Shown here: piece by piece, positions 5,091-6,036 of the stretch
Numbering within the stretch: the first letter of the stretch is position 1
Layout: the number at the start of each line of letters is the position of its first letter
Origin: QHWK01 sp035315685
Lineage (GTDB): Bacteria; Acidobacteriota; Vicinamibacteria; Vicinamibacterales; CAVVIG01
Assembly: GCA_035315685.1 (NCBI GenBank)
Contig: DATFXR010000625.1
Span: 1 to 6,036, forward strand
Length of the DNA: 6,036 bases
Direction of reading: 5' to 3'
Notes under the pieces: model-generated
Databases searched by the model: none
What the model was told of the DNA's origin: nothing
What the model saw: only the letters and a program-made list of their open reading frames with translations
Position numbers and translations under genes: made by a program

Positions 5091-6036
5091 CTAGTCGCGC
5101 AACACGCTGCGAACGGCGTCGAGCACCGGATCAATCCGGATGATGTGCCGCGGCCGCGCGAGTGCGTCCGCCAGCGGCGCCGGCTTCTCCACCTCCCGGC
5201 CGATGATCGGACCAACGATCTCTGCAAACTTGGCGGGGTGTGCGGTCGCCAGGAAAATTCCGATGCGCCCCTCCTGCCCGTCCCGCCTCTCCTGCCCGTC
5301 CCGCCCCTCCTGCCGGCGCAACCCCAGATAGGCGATCGCCGTGTGCGGATCCATCAGATAACCGCGCGCTTCGTAGACTCGACGAATCACGCCGCGGACT
5401 TCGTCGTCGGTGAACCGGCAGCCGACGACGTCGCGCCGCATCTCGTCGACATCGTCGTGATACAGCCACCGCATCCGTTCGAAATTGCTCGGATGGCCAA
5501 CGTCCATCGCGTTGGCGATGGTCGAGATCGAGGCGCGCGGCTCGTAGCGGCCCGACTCGAGATACACCGGCACGATGTCGTTGACGTTGGTAGCGGCCAC
5601 GAAGCGCGACGCGGGCAATCCGGCGCGCTTCGCGAACACTCCAGCGGTCAGGTTGCCGAAGTTCCCGCTCGGCGTCGAGAACACGATGCGACCCGCCTGA
5701 TCTACCCGACCTGCCTCACCCACCTGGCCCACCGCATGGAAGTAGTAAATCGACTGCGGCAGCAGGCGGCCGATGTTCACCGAGTTGGCGGACGTGAGGG
5801 ACATGCGGCGGCGCAGCTCGGCGTCCGCGAACGCCTCGCGCGTCAACCGATGGCAATCATCGAAACTGCCGGCGACCGCGTAGGCGCGCACGTTTCCGCG
5901 CTCGCCGTTGAACATCGTCAGCTGCGCTTCCTGCGTCGGGCTGACGCGTCCGTCGGGATACAGGATCACGACCCGGGTGTTCGGCACGCGGTAGAAGGCG
6001 TGCCCGACGGCGCTGCCGGTGTCGCCCGACGTCGCG
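5091..6036 (-). CDS. thrC: Threonine synthase, C-terminal part (cut by window edge)
   Basis: The last 314 residues are visible (the first complete codon is at 6035); the N-terminus with the PLP lysine is outside. The enzyme converts O-phosphohomoserine to threonine and phosphate, the last step of threonine synthesis, with PLP in the cytoplasm. It follows the E. coli ThrC layout: ATSGDTGSAV at the very start, VVILYPDGRVSPTQEAQL, SANSVNIGRLLPQSIYYF, the PLP phosphate-binding SGNFGNLTAG, ATNVNDIVP, SNAMDVGHPSNFER-like ANAMDVGHPSNFE, DPHTAIAYLG and ATAHPAKF. Two parts are unusual: a three-residue repeat VGQ-VGE-AGR-VDQ-AGR (5732-5688) and a six-residue repeat RRQEGR-DGQERR-DGQEGR (5318-5265). Both sit where E. 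coli ThrC has surface loops and both keep frame, so the enzyme should be functional. The stop is TAG at 5093-5091, directly followed by a G-rich array. Confidence 0.95.
   Translation of the reverse strand, partial: ATSGDTGSAVGHAFYRVPNTRVVILYPDGRVSPTQEAQLTMFNGERGNVRAYAVAGSFDDCHRLTREAFADAELRRRMSLTSANSVNIGRLLPQSIYYFHAVGQVGEAGRVDQAGRIVFSTPSGNFGNLTAGVFAKRAGLPASRFVAATNVNDIVPVYLESGRYEPRASISTIANAMDVGHPSNFERMRWLYHDDVDEMRRDVVGCRFTDDEVRGVIRRVYEARGYLMDPHTAIAYLGLRRQEGRDGQERRDGQEGRIGIFLATAHPAKFAEIVGPIIGREVEKPAPLADALARPRHIIRIDPVLDAVRSVLRD
5265..5318 (-). repeat. 18-bp tandem repeat inside thrC (three copies)
   Basis: Three contiguous 18-base units (5318-5301, 5300-5283, 5282-5265) share the core CAGGAG flanked by GGG/CGG. 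They encode three hexapeptides ending a loop before IGIFLATAHPAKF. The middle and last units both begin GACGGGCAGGAG. The frame is kept in all copies. Confidence 0.85.
5688..5732 (-). repeat. Degenerate 9-bp repeat inside thrC (five units)
   Basis: Five consecutive 9-base units encode VGQ, VGE, AGR, VDQ and AGR. The unit pattern is G(T/C)(G/A)-G(G/A)(T/C)-(C/G)(A/G)G. It lies between the YYFHA helix and the IVFSTPSGNFG strand, where E. coli ThrC is about four residues shorter. Confidence 0.55.

Overview
This is a GC-rich bacterial window with strong G/C preference at third codon positions and compact gene packing. I infer Acidobacteriota, perhaps a Vicinamibacteria-like lineage. The clues are a TIGR02999-type ECF sigma factor next to a soluble-start Ser/Thr kinase with the N-terminal region typical of that group, plus G-rich heptad arrays and REP-like hairpins between genes. 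No 16S or other phylogenetic marker is present, so this assignment is tentative.

Layout: seven of the eight genes lie on the minus strand. At the left edge is the N-terminal part of an MFS exporter (1-418), cut by the window. Next is a small FKBP-type prolyl isomerase (495-857). A 222-base intergenic stretch (858-1079) follows, filled with a 7-bp G-rich tandem array and an inverted C-rich counterpart. Then comes a three-gene block read right to left: ECF sigma factor (4065-3535), membrane-anchored Ser/Thr protein kinase (3538-2057) and a PIG3-like NAD(P)H quinone oxidoreductase (2060-1080). Both junctions in the block are 4-base ATGA stop/start overlaps, so the three genes are almost certainly co-transcribed and translationally coupled. 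A sigma70-like promoter candidate sits just upstream of the sigma gene.

Divergent from the block is a plus-strand gluconokinase (ending at 4699). One base later it meets the stop codon of a small basic minus-strand protein of unknown function (4701-4946). The 144-base gap up to the next gene holds a REP-like twin hairpin and another G-rich heptad array. That array touches the stop codon of threonine synthase (5091 to beyond 6036), whose 5' part is outside the window.

Functionally, the sigma-kinase-oxidoreductase block looks like a signalling unit. By analogy with known kinase-linked ECF groups, the kinase could control the sigma factor, and the oxidoreductase would be a co-regulated enzyme; this is inference. 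FKBP, gluconokinase, MFS and threonine synthase are ordinary housekeeping or accessory genes. The most unusual material is repetitive: heptad arrays between genes, a twin-hairpin element, and two in-frame short tandem repeats inside threonine synthase. I found no CRISPR array, RNA gene, insertion sequence or phage gene, and no clear new defence or biosynthetic system.
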